Shown here one piece after another: positions 18,456-25,614 of a stretch of DNA of 38,633 bases. The stretch spans positions 1-38,633 of the forward strand of contig JAMOVK010000077.1 in assembly GCA_027067775.1 (NCBI GenBank), in the 5' to 3' direction. The notes under the pieces are model-generated. The model worked only from the letters and a program-made list of their open reading frames with translations, was not told the DNA's origin and did no database searches. The position numbers and the translations under genes were made by a program. Every line of letters begins with the position of its first letter. The stretch's first letter is position 1. This stretch comes from Deltaproteobacteria bacterium. GTDB taxonomy: Bacteria > Desulfobacterota > Dissulfuribacteria > Dissulfuribacterales > QOAL01.

Positions 18456-18770
18456 ATGAGCGATGTAGCTATCATAGCTGTTTTAGAGGAAAAAATAGAC
18501 GGACTTATATCCTATATTGAACGTTTAGAAGAAGAAAAACAGGATCTTTTTAATCAGATCCGTGAAAAGGATACCCAAATTAGTGATCTGGAAGGCAAGA
18601 TTGAGGCCTTTGAAAACGAGAGGGCAGAAGTAGGGAAAAGGGTGGAACACATTCTTGAAAAGCTTGGCCGGATTTCTGATGGTCAACGGAGTGGGGAACA
18701 GGTAAATGATCTTCACAATGAGGAAGTAGATTCATCAAAAGATGGCTTTCAGTTTACGGATTCTGATTAG
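18456..18770 (+). CDS. zapB: ZapB-like coiled-coil cell division protein
   Basis: 104 aa, mostly one coiled coil (LEEKIDGLISYIERLEEEKQ..IREKDTQISDLEGKIEAFEN), then a polar tail. ZapB-type proteins are short coiled coils at the Z ring; placement directly before zapA supports the call. The sequence alone is low-complexity, so family membership is less certain than for zapA. An AAGGAAAGGAG site precedes ATG 18456. Confidence 0.75.
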   Translation: MSDVAIIAVLEEKIDGLISYIERLEEEKQDLFNQIREKDTQISDLEGKIEAFENERAEVGKRVEHILEKLGRISDGQRSGEQVNDLHNEEVDSSKDGFQFTDSD

Positions 18771-18785
18771 TTTACTCAAAGAATA

Positions 18786-19079
18786 GTGGGGCAAAAGTTT
18801 AAATTAAAGTTTCTTGGGCATGTCTATGAATTAATGGGAGAGGATCCTGATATTGATTTACAGGAAGTGGCTACATACGTAGAGAAAAAGGCAGCTGACA
18901 TTGAAAACAGGTATCCAGGACTGTCCCCCTCAAGACAGATGATCCTTATCGCCATGAGCCTTGGAAAGGAATATTTTTATCTGAAAAAGAATCTTGACAG
19001 GCTCGAAGCCAATCTTGATTCAAAGCTTAAAATGCTTAATGAAAAATTAGACACTCAATTGATGAAAAAAAAAGATTGA
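18786..19079 (+). CDS. zapA: Cell division protein ZapA
   Basis: 97 aa. N-terminal beta domain QKFKLKFLGHVYELMGEDPD, then VATYVEKKAADIENRYPGLSPSRQMILIAMSLGKEYF and a coiled-coil tail, the ZapA layout. ZapA binds FtsZ and bundles filaments at mid-cell. The start is GTG 18786 (GTGGGGCAAAAG), 15 nt after zapB. The zapA-6S RNA neighbourhood downstream is found in many proteobacteria. Confidence 0.92.
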   Translation: MGQKFKLKFLGHVYELMGEDPDIDLQEVATYVEKKAADIENRYPGLSPSRQMILIAMSLGKEYFYLKKNLDRLEANLDSKLKMLNEKLDTQLMKKKD

Positions 19080-19084
19080 TATGT

Positions 19085-19090
19085 TATAAT
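19085..19090 (+). promoter_or_regulatory. -10 box of the 6S RNA promoter
   Basis: Perfect TATAAT right after the zapA stop, ~12-16 nt before the predicted 6S 5' end. No convincing -35 at 17 nt; TTGATG at 19059-19064 is 20 nt upstream. Confidence 0.55.
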
Positions 19091-19100
19091 TTTTATTAAA

Positions 19101-19280
19101 GCATTCCCTGCTGTGTACGTGGCAAGCTGAAAGTTTGTTGAGCCAACACCCCGTACAAGGGAGTCGTTTCTCCGTGGAAGAGTGGAAAAGGAGAACAGCC
19201 TTTTCCGTTGGAAGCGGATATGACACCCACCTGAGTTCGCTCAGGTTCAATAGACTCAGCTTCACGGCACGGCGGGGTTT
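19101..19280 (+). ncRNA. ssrS: 6S RNA (SsrS)
   Basis: Regulatory RNA that mimics an open promoter and sequesters housekeeping RNA polymerase. A closing helix pairs CCCTGCTGTG (19106-19115) with CACGGCACGGCGGGG (pairing to 19277), continuing as AAGCTGA/TCAGCTT. A large asymmetric internal region follows, with the 3'-side hairpin ACCTGAG-TTCG-CTCAGGT flanked by GACACCC and TTCAATAGAC, as in known 6S RNAs. The terminal arm includes GGAAAAGG/CCTTTTCC. Position between zapA and the next gene is a classical 6S location. Ends are estimated to within several bases. Confidence 0.85.
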
Positions 19281-19292
19281 TTGAGTTGCTAT

Positions 19293-19311
19293 AACCCCGT
19301 CCGGGTTTTTT
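19293..19311 (+). terminator. Terminator after 6S RNA
   Basis: AACCC-CGTCC-GGGTT followed by TTTT, 13 nt after the 6S closing helix. Short stem but well placed. Confidence 0.65.
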
Positions 19312-19315
19312 ATAT

Positions 19316-19507
19316 AAACGGATAACGGTGAGAATACAAAGAGATAAAATCTGCAAACAGCGGATTCATGATATACGGGAACATCTACCAAACAGGTGTC
19401 TGATAGAGAATTTGGTTATGACTTGCCATAAAACATGACTTTGTGTTTTGGGTGACAGGCAAGTAGACAATGTCCAGCCGGTAATTTCCACCAGTTATCC
19501 GTTTTTT
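19316..19507 (+). ncRNA. Candidate structured RNA of unknown family between 6S RNA and rny
   Basis: AAACGGATAAC (19316-19326) pairs perfectly over 11 bp with GTTATCCGTTT (19494-19504); GGTG/CACC adds 4 bp beyond a bulged A, and the 3' strand runs into a six-T tract. Inside are AATCTGC-AAACA-GCGGATT and ACTTGCC...GGCAAGT capped by AAAACA/TGTTTT. No convincing ORF runs through it. It may be an independent small RNA ending in its own terminator, or a leader of rny mRNA. I do not recognise the family. Confidence 0.55.
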
Positions 19508-19558
19508 CATAAAGTAGTGAGATGGGGTGTGGCACTATAACCTATATGGAGGCCACAC

Positions 19559-21121
19559 ATGATAGACATTACAACCATTTTTCTTCTTATCCTATTCGCT
19601 GCAATTGGAGGCGCTGTAGGCTTTGGAGTGGCTAAGGTCCTATTTTCCAAGAGGCATAGCGAAGAACGGGATGAGGCTATCAGGCTCAAGAAAGATGCTG
19701 AGGCAGAGGCCAAACGACTGCTTAAAGAGGCTAGGGTTCAGGCAAAGGAAGAGGCCTTGCAACTCAAAAAGGAGGCAGAGCGCGAGGTTGAAGAACGTCA
19801 AGGTGAACTCAGAAGTCGCGAAAAGAGGCTGCTTCAGCGTGAGCAACAAATTGAGAAGAAAAAGGAACTGGTAGATAACAAAGAGATAGAGCTTCTTGAA
19901 AAGGAAAAGAGTATTCAGGCAACACAGAGCAGACTCAAAGAAAGGGAGAGGGAAATAGACAGTCTGGTCAATGCTCAAAGGGAGAGGCTTGAGCAAATAT
20001 CTGGGATGTCAAAAGAAGAGGCCAAGGAACAGCTTCTTAAAAGCTTTGAAGCCGAGGTCAGGCAGGAAGCAGGTAAACTTCTCAGAAAAGTGGAGCAGGA
20101 AGCGAAAGACGTGGCAGATAAGAGGGCCCGGGAGATTATCGCCCTTGCCATTGCGCGATATGCAGGTGAATATGTTGCTGAACGGACTGTTTCTGTAGTG
20201 GCTTTACCTAATGAGGAGATGAAAGGGCGTATCATAGGTAGAGAGGGTCGGAATATAAAGGCTATAGAGGCTGCAACGGGTATTGATATTATAATTGACG
20301 ATACTCCCGAGGCGGTCTTGTTATCTGGTTTTAATCCGGTTCGCAGGGAAGTGGCCCGAGTGGCACTTGAAAGGCTTGTGCTTGATGGAAGGATTCATCC
20401 CGCCAGGATTGAAGAGGTGGTCCGCAAGGTAGAAAAAGAAATAGATGCAGCCATCAGGGAGGCAGGGGAACAGGCCACTTTCGATGTAGGGGTTTACGGT
20501 ATTCATCCAGAACTGGTCAAGCTTCTAGGAAAACTCAAGTTCCGTACCAGCTATGCCCAGAATGTCTTGCAACATTCTGTAGAGGTGGCCTTTCTCTGTG
20601 GTATTATGGCTGCAGAACTGGGCATAGACGTGAAAAAGGCAAAACGAGCCGGACTCCTTCACGACATAGGAAAGGCGGTTGACCACGAGGTGGAAGGTTC
20701 CCATGCCATTATCGGTGCTGATCTGGCAAAGAAATATGGTGAACCAAGGGACGTTGTTCATGCCATAGCAGCTCATCATGAAGACGTTAAACCAGAATCC
20801 GTCCTTGCGGTTTTGGTACAGGCGGCAGACGCCCTTTCTGGTGCAAGGCCTGGAGCCCGTCGAGAGATGCTTGAGAGCTATGTCAAGCGTCTAGAGGATC
20901 TGGAACGTATTGCAACGTCGTTTACCGGTGTTGAAAAGTCCTTTGCGATCCAGGCAGGGCGCGAGATAAGGATAGTTGTTAACAGCGAATCCATATCTGA
21001 TTCCGAGGCAGCCATGTTATGCAGGGATATTACCAAGAAGATAGAGAGCGAACTTACGTATCCTGGCCAGATCAAGGTTACTGTAATAAGGGAGACTAGG
21101 GCTGTTGACTACGCCAAGTAG
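19559..21121 (+). CDS. rny: Ribonuclease Y
   Basis: 520 aa membrane-anchored endoribonuclease that initiates mRNA decay. N-terminal TM helix ([20 protein letters not shown]), long charged coiled coil to about residue 200, KH domain ([20 protein letters not shown]), then the HD domain with [18 protein letters not shown] and [13 protein letters not shown], ending [13 protein letters not shown]. All family motifs are intact and length is standard. A TGGAGG site precedes ATG 19559. tyrS follows after 18 nt. Confidence 0.97.
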   Translation: MIDITTIFLLILFAAIGGAVGFGVAKVLFSKRHSEERDEAIRLKKDAEAEAKRLLKEARVQAKEEALQLKKEAEREVEERQGELRSREKRLLQREQQIEKKKELVDNKEIELLEKEKSIQATQSRLKEREREIDSLVNAQRERLEQISGMSKEEAKEQLLKSFEAEVRQEAGKLLRKVEQEAKDVADKRAREIIALAIARYAGEYVAERTVSVVALPNEEMKGRIIGREGRNIKAIEAATGIDIIIDDTPEAVLLSGFNPVRREVARVALERLVLDGRIHPARIEEVVRKVEKEIDAAIREAGEQATFDVGVYGIHPELVKLLGKLKFRTSYAQNVLQHSVEVAFLCGIMAAELGIDVKKAKRAGLLHDIGKAVDHEVEGSHAIIGADLAKKYGEPRDVVHAIAAHHEDVKPESVLAVLVQAADALSGARPGARREMLESYVKRLEDLERIATSFTGVEKSFAIQAGREIRIVVNSESISDSEAAMLCRDITKKIESELTYPGQIKVTVIRETRAVDYAK

Positions 21122-21139
21122 AAGGACTGGGATTAAAAG

Positions 21140-22351
21140 ATGGAAAGGGACATCGAAAAATCATTAGAATTGATAAACCGTGGTGCTGTTGAGGTGATTT
21201 CTCCAGATGAGCTTAAAAAGAAGTTAGAAAAGGCTGTTTCGGACAATCGCCCCTTGAGGGTTAAGGCAGGCTTTGATCCAACTGCTCCGGATCTTCACCT
21301 GGGTCATACTGTATTGATCCAGAAAATGCGTCACTTTCAGGAATTGGGACATCAAGTGATCTTTCTGATAGGCGATTTTACCGGCCTGATCGGTGATCCT
21401 ACAGGCAAGTCTGAGACTCGCCCCCCTTTAACCCCTGAACAGGTCCAGGAAAATGCTGCTACTTACAAAGAACAGATATTCAAGATTCTTGATCCGGAAA
21501 AGACAGAAATAGCATTTAACAGCAAATGGATGCAGAAGATGGCCTCTATAGACATGATACGTCTATGTGCAAAATATACAGTGGCAAGGATGCTCGAACG
21601 AGAGGATTTCAAACAGAGGTTCCAGCAACAGAGGCCCATTGCTATTCATGAGTTTATTTATCCTCTTATACAAGGTTATGATTCTGTGGCATTAAAGGCC
21701 GATGTGGAGCTGGGCGGGACAGATCAAAAATTCAATCTGTTGGTAGGCCGTCATATACAGAAGGAATATGGTCAAGAACCTCAAGTTGTGCTAACCATGC
21801 CTCTTTTAGAAGGCCTCGATGGCGTCAACAAGATGAGCAAATCCCTTGGCAACTACGTAGGTATTACAGAAGAACCCGCATCCATGTTTGGCAAGTTGAT
21901 GTCCATATCAGATGAACTCATGTTTCGTTATTACGAACTTTTGAGCACAAGGTCTTTGGACGAGATCAGTCAGCTTAAGCAGGGAATCGAACAGGGCAAA
22001 TTGCATCCAAAAGATGTAAAGATTCAGCTGGCCTTTGAATTGGTGGCACGTTACCATGGCGAAGATGCAGCTCAAAAGGCTAAAAGCCAGTTTGTAGCCC
22101 AGTTTTCAAGGGGTGAAGTTCCTGAGGACATCCCAGAGTATAGACTGCCAAGCGACTCAGGCGATAAAATCTATTTGCCAAAAGTACTCAAGGAAGCTGG
22201 TTTGGTCCATAGCACATCCGAGGCGAGAAGGCTGATAAAGCAAGGAGCTGTCAGCCTCCAGGGGGAGAAGGTTCGCCAAGAAGAGGTTGACAGGCCTTCT
22301 CATGGAACGGTTTTAAAGGTTGGTAAAAGGCGTTTTTTAAAACTGCTCTAG
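21140..22351 (+). CDS. tyrS: Tyrosyl-tRNA synthetase
   Basis: 403 aa class I synthetase charging tRNA-Tyr. [20 protein letters not shown] contains the HIGH-type [23 protein letters not shown] and [13 protein letters not shown] are typical of the TyrZ-like branch, [11 protein letters not shown] is the KMSKS loop, and the last ~65 residues form an S4 RNA-binding domain ([18 protein letters not shown]). No T-box-like leader was seen in the 18-nt gap after rny. Confidence 0.97.
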   Translation: MERDIEKSLELINRGAVEVISPDELKKKLEKAVSDNRPLRVKAGFDPTAPDLHLGHTVLIQKMRHFQELGHQVIFLIGDFTGLIGDPTGKSETRPPLTPEQVQENAATYKEQIFKILDPEKTEIAFNSKWMQKMASIDMIRLCAKYTVARMLEREDFKQRFQQQRPIAIHEFIYPLIQGYDSVALKADVELGGTDQKFNLLVGRHIQKEYGQEPQVVLTMPLLEGLDGVNKMSKSLGNYVGITEEPASMFGKLMSISDELMFRYYELLSTRSLDEISQLKQGIEQGKLHPKDVKIQLAFELVARYHGEDAAQKAKSQFVAQFSRGEVPEDIPEYRLPSDSGDKIYLPKVLKEAGLVHSTSEARRLIKQGAVSLQGEKVRQEEVDRPSHGTVLKVGKRRFLKLL

Positions 22352-22395
22352 GTCTTCATTCAAGGCCTATGGATCTTGCAAAATCGTGACGTAAT

Positions 22396-22812
22396 ATGAA
22401 TACTTGGTTAGGCAACGCTTTGGCAGCCCTGTTGTGTTGGGGTCTGTGGGCATTTTTCCCTAAGCTTTCTCTTGCAAGAATATCCCCGGCCAGTTCGGTT
22501 TTTTTTGAGGCATGCGGTGTCATGGCTACCAGTATAGTTGTGGTAATGCTTCTTGGCCCTGGTATTGACAGGGATTTTGAAGGTGCGTTATTTGCAATCC
22601 TGACCGGTATATTTGGTACGGTTGGTCTTTACTTTTTCTTTTGCGCCGTTAAGACCGGTCCCATTTCCGTTATATCTTCTCTTACCGCCCTTTATCCAGT
22701 GGTAACAGTAGTGTTGGCAATGATAGTGCTTCATGAAAGACTTGCCTTGAGGCAGATTTTTGGAGTGCTGCTGGCCCTGGTTGCAGCTGCCCTCCTGTCT
22801 TCCAAGGCTTAA
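22396..22812 (+). CDS. Half-size EamA/DMT-family transporter
   Basis: 138 aa, about one EamA repeat with roughly five hydrophobic segments: LGNALAALLCWGLWAFFPKL, then FEACGVMATSIVVVMLLGP, LFAILTGIFGTVGLYFFFCA, and the EamA-type end SSLTALYPVVTVVLAMIVLHERL ... QIFGVLLALVAAALL. Full DMT permeases have two such repeats (~300 aa), so this would work as a dimer, as small EamA proteins are thought to. Substrate unknown. No clear ribosome binding site before ATG 22396. Confidence 0.85.
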   Translation: MNTWLGNALAALLCWGLWAFFPKLSLARISPASSVFFEACGVMATSIVVVMLLGPGIDRDFEGALFAILTGIFGTVGLYFFFCAVKTGPISVISSLTALYPVVTVVLAMIVLHERLALRQIFGVLLALVAAALLSSKA

Positions 22813-22924
22813 AAGATTTCCTTGGTCAGGTGTTGGAAAACAATGTCATTTAAACCGTTTTATATTATGGGCCTACTTGAAAAGCGTTTCGATAGTTCAA
22901 AAGATAAAGACCGTCTTGCATATA

Positions 22925-23013
22925 TGGTGCCGAAGGGGAGATTCGAACTCCCACGGGGATAACCCCCACTAGATCCTGAATCTAGCGCGTCTACCAATTC
23001 CGCCACTTCGGCA
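22925..23013 (-). tRNA. tRNA-Leu (anticodon CAG)
   Basis: Read on the minus strand: acceptor TGCCGAAG pairs with CTTCGGCA, followed by encoded CCA. The D arm is GCGGAATTGGTAGACGC, the anticodon stem-loop CTAGA-TTCAGGA-TCTAG has CAG at 34-36, the long variable arm TGGGGGTTATCCCCG marks a class II tRNA, and the T arm contains GTTCGAATC. It decodes CUG. It is antisense to the flanking plus-strand genes. Confidence 0.97.
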
Positions 23014-23026
23014 ACTGCAACCGTTT

Positions 23027-23055
23027 ATTAAATAAAGAGGAGTTGCGATTGTCAA
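23027..23055 (-). promoter_or_regulatory. Promoter of tRNA-Leu
   Basis: Minus strand TTGACA (23055-23050), 17-nt spacer, TTTAAT (23032-23027; 5/6), 13 nt before the tRNA 5' end. Near-consensus, as expected for a stable RNA gene. Confidence 0.75.
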
Positions 23056-23101
23056 GTGCTCATATTACTGTTTCCAAGACAATTTAACAGGTGATTTTGT
23101 A

Positions 23102-24046
23102 ATGAAAGTATATTCTTCTTTAGAGGAGATCAAGAAACCATTCTATCTGCCAGCCCTTACCATTGGTAACTTTGACGGTGTTCACCTTGGCCATCAGGCA
23201 CTTTTTCGAAAGGTGGTGGAGTTGGCAGATGCCAGAAAAGGAGACAAGGTCGCCTTGACCTTTCATCCTCATCCCATGAAGGTATTGCGGCCTGATAATC
23301 CTCCAAAACTCATATGTACTCTTGAACAAAAAATAGAGCTGATAATGGCATCAGGTATCGAGCACTTAGTCTGCCTGCCTTTTACTCGTCAGTTTGCCAG
23401 TACTCCGGCCAGTCAATTTGTGGAAAAGATCTTGTTCAATACCATAGGTGTTGAAGATCTGGTGGTAGGTTATGATTATGCCTGCGGCAAGGGACGAGAG
23501 GGCGATATTAACTTTTTGAAGAAGATGGGCCAAACGCTGGGTTTTAAAGTTCATGTCATCCCTCCTGTAAAGATTAACGGCATTATTGTAAGTAGCACTG
23601 CCATAAGGGAATTTGTAAAAAAGGGTGACATGAAAATGGTCCGAAAAATGCTGGGGCGGTTTTATCAGATTAGAGGAGTGGTACAAAAAGGTAAAAGGCG
23701 TGGTGGGCCGGTAGTGGGTTTTCCCACTGCTAATCTTGCAATTAATCCAGAGGATCTTTGTCCAAAGCCAGGTGTTTATGCTGTACAGGTGATACATGCT
23801 GACAAGTTGTACAATGGAGTGGTGAATATTGGTTTCAATCCAACCTTTGGGGATGGCCAGCTTGGTGCCGAGGTACACATATTCGATTTTAATAAAGAGA
23901 TTTATGGTCATGAGATAAAAGTGAATATTGTGGAAAGGATAAGGGATGAAAAGAGATTTTCAGGTCCTGCCGAGCTTGCCGCACAGATAAAAAAAGACAT
24001 ACAAAAGGCCAAGGAAATTTTGGATTCTGTGAAAAATGGCAATTAA
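23102..24046 (+). CDS. ribF: Bifunctional riboflavin kinase / FAD synthetase RibF
   Basis: 314 aa making FMN and then FAD. N-terminal nucleotidyltransferase half: LTIGNFDGVHLGHQALFRK, TFHPHPMKVLRP and the SSTAIREFVKKGDM motif. C-terminal kinase half from ~residue 185: RGGPVVGFPTANLAI with the PTAN Mg site, GVYAVQV, NIGFNPTFG and VNIVERIRDEKRF. Full length and intact. FMN/FAD is used by many redox enzymes of sulfur metabolism. Confidence 0.97.
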   Translation: MKVYSSLEEIKKPFYLPALTIGNFDGVHLGHQALFRKVVELADARKGDKVALTFHPHPMKVLRPDNPPKLICTLEQKIELIMASGIEHLVCLPFTRQFASTPASQFVEKILFNTIGVEDLVVGYDYACGKGREGDINFLKKMGQTLGFKVHVIPPVKINGIIVSSTAIREFVKKGDMKMVRKMLGRFYQIRGVVQKGKRRGGPVVGFPTANLAINPEDLCPKPGVYAVQVIHADKLYNGVVNIGFNPTFGDGQLGAEVHIFDFNKEIYGHEIKVNIVERIRDEKRFSGPAELAAQIKKDIQKAKEILDSVKNGN

Positions 24047-24080
24047 AGTCAAAAAAGGGGCTGAATTTTGATTTCAGCTG

Positions 24081-24626
24081 ATGAAGCGTGAGATACGCAA
24101 ATCAATGAAGAACACTCCTGAGAAAAAGAAAACAAAAAATTTTTCGGGAATGCGGTTTTTAATCACTTATTTGCTTCTAATGGGCGGCCTTGCCCTTGCC
24201 CTGAGTCTTGAGGCAGTCAAAAAGATTATAGATATAAACGGGCTTTATACCCGTTTTATAGTAAAGGCTACAGCGTTGGTACTTGAACCACTTGGGCTTG
24301 TAAAAGGGATACAGGGCTCTGTTATTCATCTCAGAGGAATATCTTTGGATGTCAAATTCGGATGTAACGGGCTTGAAGCTTTCCTTATTTATATGGTGGC
24401 AATTCTTGCCTTCCCTGCCCCATGGAAGACCAGAGTGATGGGAATTGCATGGGGGTTTGTTATCATCCAACTTTTCAACATATTAAGGATAGCAGCGCTT
24501 GGTTATTGCGGGGTACATTTTGCCCATTTTTTTCATGTGTTTCATATTTACATAGCCCAGGGCATCATGATTGCCGTTGCCTTTGTACTTTTCCTTTTTT
24601 GGCTTGACCGTGCAGTTAAAGAATAG
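24081..24626 (+). CDS. xrtH: Exosortase H (XrtH-like transpeptidase)
   Basis: 181 aa integral membrane cysteine protease/transpeptidase that processes proteins with a C-terminal PEP-CTERM-like sorting signal. The catalytic triad of the exosortase family is visible: Cys95 in KFGCNGLEAF, Arg136 in LFNILRIAALG and His155 in FHVFHIYIAQG. Several TM segments surround them. The small size and the following membrane gene match the XrtH subtype, which in databases is tied to IPTLxxWG-CTERM targets; no such target is in the window. Start may be ATG 24081 or 24105; neither has a strong ribosome binding site. 34 nt after ribF. Confidence 0.85.
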   Translation: MKREIRKSMKNTPEKKKTKNFSGMRFLITYLLLMGGLALALSLEAVKKIIDINGLYTRFIVKATALVLEPLGLVKGIQGSVIHLRGISLDVKFGCNGLEAFLIYMVAILAFPAPWKTRVMGIAWGFVIIQLFNILRIAALGYCGVHFAHFFHVFHIYIAQGIMIAVAFVLFLFWLDRAVKE

Positions 24627-25212
24627 GTTAGTACTGGCAATTTTGGCCTTTTTGGCCACCTATGTTTTGATGGTTTTTTTGTGGCTTTACTTAAAGGCCT
24701 TTTATGGGGCTGTGGTAACAAATGTTGCTGCACACCTGGCTGCCCTCGTTACTGGCAGTCTGGTTGACAGTATCAGCATATATGATGAGAAGGCAGTCTG
24801 TAATTTTTTATACCAGGCACTGACTGTAAGAGGACCGGCCAATCTGCATTTTGATGCCGTCCTGCATGTCTCCCAGTATTCTTACAATGTGCCACTTACT
24901 GTTGCCATCGTAGCAAGCCTTCTGCCGCTTATAAAATGGAGGATACGTTTTGTTGTAGAAGCCCTGTTTTTGGTCTTCTTTATCCATCTTCTGTATGTCT
25001 TTTTTTACTGCGTTCTTCAGATCTACTATGCCTTGGTTAGTGCGGGGATCAAGCGTCCTTGGAAGCCGGAGCAGTTTTTCTGGGAATTTTCCTGGACCTT
25101 TATAAACGCCATGGTGATCAGGTTTGAGCCTTTTCTTATAGGTGTGTTTTTATGGTTTAGAAGTAGTGTAAAAACATGTTCAGGCCTGAAAAAGAAAAAA
25201 CAAGAAGATTAA
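24610..25212 (+). CDS. Exosortase H-associated membrane protein
   Basis: About 200 aa with four or more TM segments (LVLAILAFLATYVLMVFLWL, VPLTVAIVASLLPLI, FVVEALFLVFFIHLLYVFFY, and a C-terminal FEPFLIGVFLWF) and a Lys-rich tail. Overlaps the end of xrtH by 17 nt if GTG 24610 is used; the track start at 24571 lies deep in xrtH and is less likely. It is recognised mostly by its place beside exosortase H; its biochemical role is unknown. Confidence 0.75.
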   Translation: MQLKNRLVLAILAFLATYVLMVFLWLYLKAFYGAVVTNVAAHLAALVTGSLVDSISIYDEKAVCNFLYQALTVRGPANLHFDAVLHVSQYSYNVPLTVAIVASLLPLIKWRIRFVVEALFLVFFIHLLYVFFYCVLQIYYALVSAGIKRPWKPEQFFWEFSWTFINAMVIRFEPFLIGVFLWFRSSVKTCSGLKKKKQED

Positions 25213-25228
25213 AACCAGGTCAGATCAT

Positions 25229-25253
25229 AAAAAAAGGCCCCTGCAGTGGGGCC
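25229..25253 (-). terminator. Terminator of the ferredoxin gene (converging region)
   Basis: Perfect GGCCCC-TGCAGT-GGGGCC stem. On the minus strand it is followed by TTTTTTT, giving a strong intrinsic terminator for the ferredoxin gene; on the plus strand it is 17 nt after the exosortase-associated gene but lacks a T-run. Confidence 0.9.
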
Positions 25254-25278
25254 CTGAGCCTTTCGAAATTGCATGGCC

Positions 25279-25464
25279 TTAGACTTCTTCTACAGTAATT
25301 GCACCTACAGGGCAAACCTCAACACAGGTCTCGCAACCAAGACAGTCATCAGGCCTGGCTATAACCGGCTTATCATCCTCGAAATCATAAACTTCTGCAG
25401 GACAGGCGTTTACGCATTCCTCATCGCCCTGGCACTTGTCATAATCGATAGTGATCTGAAACAT
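25279..25464 (-). CDS. 7Fe/8Fe-type ferredoxin with Asp at a cluster ligand position
   Basis: 61 aa. Cluster I motif is CQGDEECVNACP: C11-xx-D14-xx-C17-xxx-C21, with Asp where the second Cys normally sits. Cluster II is complete: CLGCETCVEVCP. The same C-xx-D-xx-C arrangement is known in Desulfovibrio africanus ferredoxin III (7Fe, interconvertible 3Fe/4Fe) and Pyrococcus furiosus ferredoxin, so a [3Fe-4S] or Asp-ligated [4Fe-4S] plus a [4Fe-4S] is expected. Perfect AGGAGG before ATG 25464. It has its own promoter and terminator and lies beside a CbiA/DsrN-like gene and dsrMKJOP; ferredoxins occur near dsr genes in other sulfur anaerobes. Confidence 0.95.
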   Translation of the reverse strand: MFQITIDYDKCQGDEECVNACPAEVYDFEDDKPVIARPDDCLGCETCVEVCPVGAITVEEV

Positions 25465-25538
25465 GGCTTCCTCCTTTATTTTTTAATTTACGGGAGCAGG
25501 TCCCTAGTTCTTCACCAATTCAATATTTCGACAGAACT

Positions 25539-25568
25539 CATATAGACTATAGTCAAAGGCATTGTCAA
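25539..25568 (-). promoter_or_regulatory. Promoter of the ferredoxin gene
   Basis: Minus strand TTGACA (25568-25563), 18-nt spacer, TATATG (25544-25539; 4/6). Gives a ~70-nt leader before the AGGAGG. Confidence 0.5.
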
Positions 25569-25614
25569 GCCTATTTTCGCTTTTTGCTCAAAATCTCACA
25601 TGCTATCTTTAGCA

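Noticed and set aside
19047-19391. 114 aa minus-strand ORF (and 19096-19356)
   Set aside because: Lies across the 6S RNA and its terminator; composition and lack of motifs show it is a shadow.
21122-21139. T-box leader before tyrS
   Set aside because: The gap after rny is only 18 nt, too short for a T-box riboswitch.
22760-22972. 70 aa plus-strand ORF after the EamA gene
   Set aside because: It overlaps the end of the EamA gene and runs into the antisense strand of tRNA-Leu.
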